DNA of 64,000 nt, from NCBI GenBank assembly GCA_013115125.1, contig JABANN010000096.1, positions 1-64,000 of the forward strand, in the 5' to 3' direction. Position 1 is the stretch's first letter. Every line of letters begins with the position of its first letter. The notes below the pieces were generated by a model, which saw nothing but the letters and a program-made list of their open reading frames with translations, was not told the origin of the DNA and did no database searches. Shown piece by piece: positions 61,089 to 64,000 of the stretch. The translations under genes and the position numbers were made by a program. The DNA is from Perkinsus olseni. Lineage: Eukaryota > Perkinsozoa > Perkinsida.

Positions 61089-61197
61089 AATTGCTAATAG
61101 ATGGATCTTTGTGCTTTGACAGTTTGTTCGCTGAGCGTGCGGGTTGTCTTTCCGTCAGTTTATTTCGGAGCGAAATGGGGCAGAAAAATTGCTGTCT

Positions 61198-61226
61198 CGT
61201 AGGCTTTACACCGCTTAAAGCCTACG
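61198..61226. repeat. Inverted repeat, 11-bp arms, 7-nt spacer
   Basis: CGTAGGCTTTA and its exact reverse complement flank CACCGCT. Unlike the other palindromes here it has a true loop. Confidence 0.8.
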
Positions 61227-61566
61227 ACCACTGAAAACGATTAAATTACACGAGGTCAAATATGGATAACATCTGAGTAATGCTCTCTAGCGTCACGCTA
61301 TAAATGAGCAGACGCAACAAGAGGGCAGAGCGAACACTCAGATCTGGCTCTGCGCGTACATGGGGAAAATCGACACAGCCGCTTCGACAAAGCGTGCGGA
61401 TCTTCGAGGTGACATCCACTCTGCCCCACGTTCTGAGGTGTCCGGATCGGGGCTCCGTACGATGTGTCCGACATAGCAAAAACTTGGTATGTAAGACAAC
61501 TATTGTGCAAAATAGGAACACCTCTACATAGTGGCCACTGTACTGCTTGAGTCAACCAGGTTTGCA

Positions 61567-61626
61567 CTGTACGAATTGCAACTGTACGACTGGAATCTGT
61601 TCGAGTTGAAACTGTACGGAAGTGCC
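61567..61626 (+). repeat. 15-bp tandem repeat, four units
   Basis: Four adjacent units of consensus CTGTACGANTTGAAA with exact 15-bp spacing. Isolated CTGTACGA motifs also occur near 60.55 kb. Confidence 0.8.
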
Positions 61627-61969
61627 TTGTACCAATATGCTCTCTACGGGCTACCACTGTAAAATGCGATGCCAACCCCGCCTGAGTACTGTCTCTCGAA
61701 GTAGTACTCTGCGACAAGTACTTCGGGAGAACAGTACGGTCGTGATTATCGGGAATTGGGCTTTTACTGGTGACGCCTTAGGTGTCTCGCTTAACTTCTC
61801 TGAGAAGTGTGGGATACTGTAGTACGCGGCGAGAGCAGTTCTCTCAGGCACACTCTCATCAGCGAAATATGTATGCCCAGCCGAAAGGCATCCCAGGGTA
61901 TCATAGAGGTGCGTTGAGGAATTGCAAGATTGCAAGATCACATTGCTTCTAGGACCATAAGGACGTAGT

Positions 61970-64000
61970 GGCGGACTTAATCATCCGAGCTCTCGCACCG
62001 TATTGCCAAGGAGAGGATGATAGTGAACAACGTCGCATTGAATCAGAGCCGCAAATTTTGAAGGGTTTTGGGGTCCTCAGGCGCCCTAGGGGTACAAGAC
62101 GGCTACTGGCGCGTCATGGAAGCGGTAATCCATACACGAGTTCAAAAGCAATGCCCACCCATGTAAGAGGTTGCCGCCATTGTATTTATTGGAGTGATAT
62201 TCGTATTACTATCTCAGTGTCACCTTCTTGCGGCGTTGCGAGCAGCTTTCCGTAGGAGAGGGCTCGGCCGAGCATCATCTAATTCCTGCTGAGGATATGG
62301 TGAGCCTCCCGTTTGCCCTTTTCTCGGCTATAGTCAACCTGATATGAAGAAGGTGGACTGTGGTAGGCTCATGAAGTATTTGCAGGAGCAGACCTCGATT
62401 CCGTAGACCCTAACGCTATGGCTATGAAGTTCTCGTCCCCTAGCTATCGTATTTCCTACGATTTCTTCGCTTGTCGTTAGATCTCCCCCAATCCGTTCTA
62501 CTCTAGTTTTGAGCTGAATGCTATTCTGAGAGTAGTGCATGGTTCTCTGGTCCGTTTTCAACCTACCTCACTCCCAATTCTGAATATTCAGATTGTAGCT
62601 CTTCAAGAAAGCGGTCTCTCCATCGGACCCTTGAAGAATGCCTGCGAACTCTTGTCAGCGAGACTCTCTTCTACAGGAAGTCACTTGCAACCTTCGGTGG
62701 CCGACGACGCTACAGGTAGCCCCTATCGGCTGATGATGGCACGATTGCGTCATCAGCTTGAGACGCCATCATTCACCTGCGATTTCCTTCAGCTGAAAAA
62801 CTGCATGTCTCGAGTGAGAAGGTGCTGGAGAACTTCGGTCCACTGGGAGTTGTGAAGTATCTCCTTTGTGTGCGTGCAGATTGATACCACTCCTTTCACT
62901 GCTCCTAGGCACTCGCCTCCGGTTTTACAGGTAGAGGGCTCTACTAGTGGACTTTTTGTACTTCTAAGCTGTATTGCGGAGGTTATGACCGAATTGTAGT
63001 AGATCAGCTCTGGTCCACGCTCACTTTTTCGGGGTCCCACTGGAACCGTCCCAGGTTCGATCCTCGGGGCTCTCGTTTTTCGGCAGGTATCGGAAGAATC
63101 TGGAGACTGTTCGAGAGCAGTGGAGTGTAGTCATGGACGGCAGAGGTAAATGGCATTTCAATGGGGATAGGATACATAGCGAATGCAACTTTTCATGAGC
63201 CTCATTCTCGACGACCTCATTCGAGGTCGTTCATCTTCATCCATCTGCAGTCGCTTCTTTCGACCGCTCGCGCACGCGCCTCGAGTAGTAGCAGCCTTCC
63301 TCTCAGCTCCCCTTCCGTCGGAAGGTTCACCGATGAAGGTAGTAGACTCATCAATGAACATCCCCGACTTGCCGTAGCGCGTCTTCAAGATATCTGCAAC
63401 CTTGAATATGCGCGGCGTTCATTGCAGCTGCCAGCTGCTCACGCCATCCTATTCAGTATCAATGACAGCATACCGCCTACGGCGTAGGCGGTATGCTGTG
63501 ATTGTCACGGCCTCTGATTGATAGCTCCTACGGCCACCTTAAATGCCCTTCCCCAGCCAGGAAAGCCATGTTCTCAGTCATGTTCTTTCTGTCGGCCTGC
63601 TCTTCTCGAACCCTGGTTCTCCAACCATCAGGTATGCGTCGGAGACGTATTGAAGGTACTCGAAGGGCACACGGAGAAGCAAGAGTCATCAGAAGCCCTA
63701 CGGAAATTGGCAATTGACGTGTAGGCTGCTTGAGGGAGAGTGATGGTTATTCAACTCTGTCCTTACTGAGCGAACCCTCCAGGAGGGAAGGGCGCTACGC
63801 TGCTCTCCCAAGGATGGCATTCCTTCTCCTTCGGGATATCCAGGTATAAGCACTGTGAGGAGCTTGCCTCCGATCTTACCCAGACGGCCAATCCCAGCGA
63901 GATTCCACCGCCTAATGTCGGCCGAGGTGCCCAGGAGAAGCGCACTTCGACCATCACCGAAGACATTTTCGTGAGCTCGCGATCCGAACTCGAATCAGCC
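61970..64000 (+). CDS. Unrecognised multi-exon gene, cut by window end
   Basis: Exon-like stretches after good acceptors: from about 61963 (DVVADLIIRALAPYCQGEDD), about 62600-62800 (SGLSIGPLKNACELLSARL), about 63290-63470 (SRLINEHPRLAVARLQDICN), 63632-63718 (VCVGDVLKVLEGHTEKQESS) and 63844 to the edge (YKHCEELASDLTQTANPSEI), which is open at 64000. Phases are not closed. The product is charged and largely helical. The stretch at 63470 runs straight into the palindrome at 63465-63499. A tRNA-like B-box GGTTCGATCC is at 63054. Confidence 0.4.
63465..63499. repeat. Perfect palindrome, 17-bp arms, one central base
   Basis: ACAGCATACCGCCTACG and its exact reverse complement flank a single G at 63482. 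An open coding frame from the left ends inside it. Confidence 0.95.

Noticed and set aside
1-64000. CRISPR arrays, bacterial operons, ribosome binding sites
   Set aside because: None seen; gene structure is spliced and eukaryotic throughout.

Overview
The window is nuclear DNA of a spliced eukaryote, most likely an alveolate protist of the Perkinsus type. That placement is inference: introns are short (mostly 41-60 nt), GT-AG and very frequent; gene density is moderate; there are aspartic proteases, family-20 hexosaminidases and many lineage-specific repeats. I could not test it by search. Almost none of the long open frames are whole genes. The real genes had to be joined exon by exon, and each model below was accepted only when the splice phases closed.

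Layout. 1-5.4 kb: repeats (a 166-bp direct repeat, a GATC-dense block), no gene seen. 5.46-9.17 kb (+): complete 13-exon MFS transporter of the MFSD5 (molybdate-anion transporter) family. 10.1-10.4 kb (-): two exons of a GYxGFIPG protein resembling ciliary microtubule inner proteins; a 182-bp piece of it is copied into an intron of the transporter. 11.1-12.1 kb (-): single-exon, secreted, probably membrane-anchored S1/P1 nuclease with several altered metal ligands. 13.6-16.9 kb (+): complete 12-exon S-adenosylmethionine decarboxylase. 17.7-20.4 kb, 23.9-24.7 kb, 26.8-28.6 kb (+): unrecognised, partly coiled-coil multi-exon genes. 29.3-43.8 kb (+): two tandem GH20 beta-hexosaminidase genes; the downstream copy has intact catalysis, the upstream copy has complete reading frames but lost nearly every catalytic residue. 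45.3-46.4 kb (-): glycine-rich repeat protein with an assembly gap. 49.1-50.1 kb (+): intact A1 aspartic protease, followed by a tandem duplication and a broken second protease at 53.2-53.9 kb. 54.7-64 kb (+): more unrecognised exons, several coiled-coil, the last running off the window.

Two patterns cut across the map. First, the right half holds many perfect palindromes with arms up to 24 bp and exactly one unpaired central base; several sit exactly where a coding frame breaks. Second, introns repeatedly hold tRNA-like A- and B-box sequences. A 166-bp element with GTGCACT ends is present three times, and a paralogous segment lacking it shows that it is an insertion.

The decarboxylase is a housekeeping enzyme of polyamine synthesis. 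The hexosaminidases, nuclease and aspartic protease are predicted secreted or surface hydrolases, consistent with degrading extracellular or host material; they are not an operon and need not be co-regulated.
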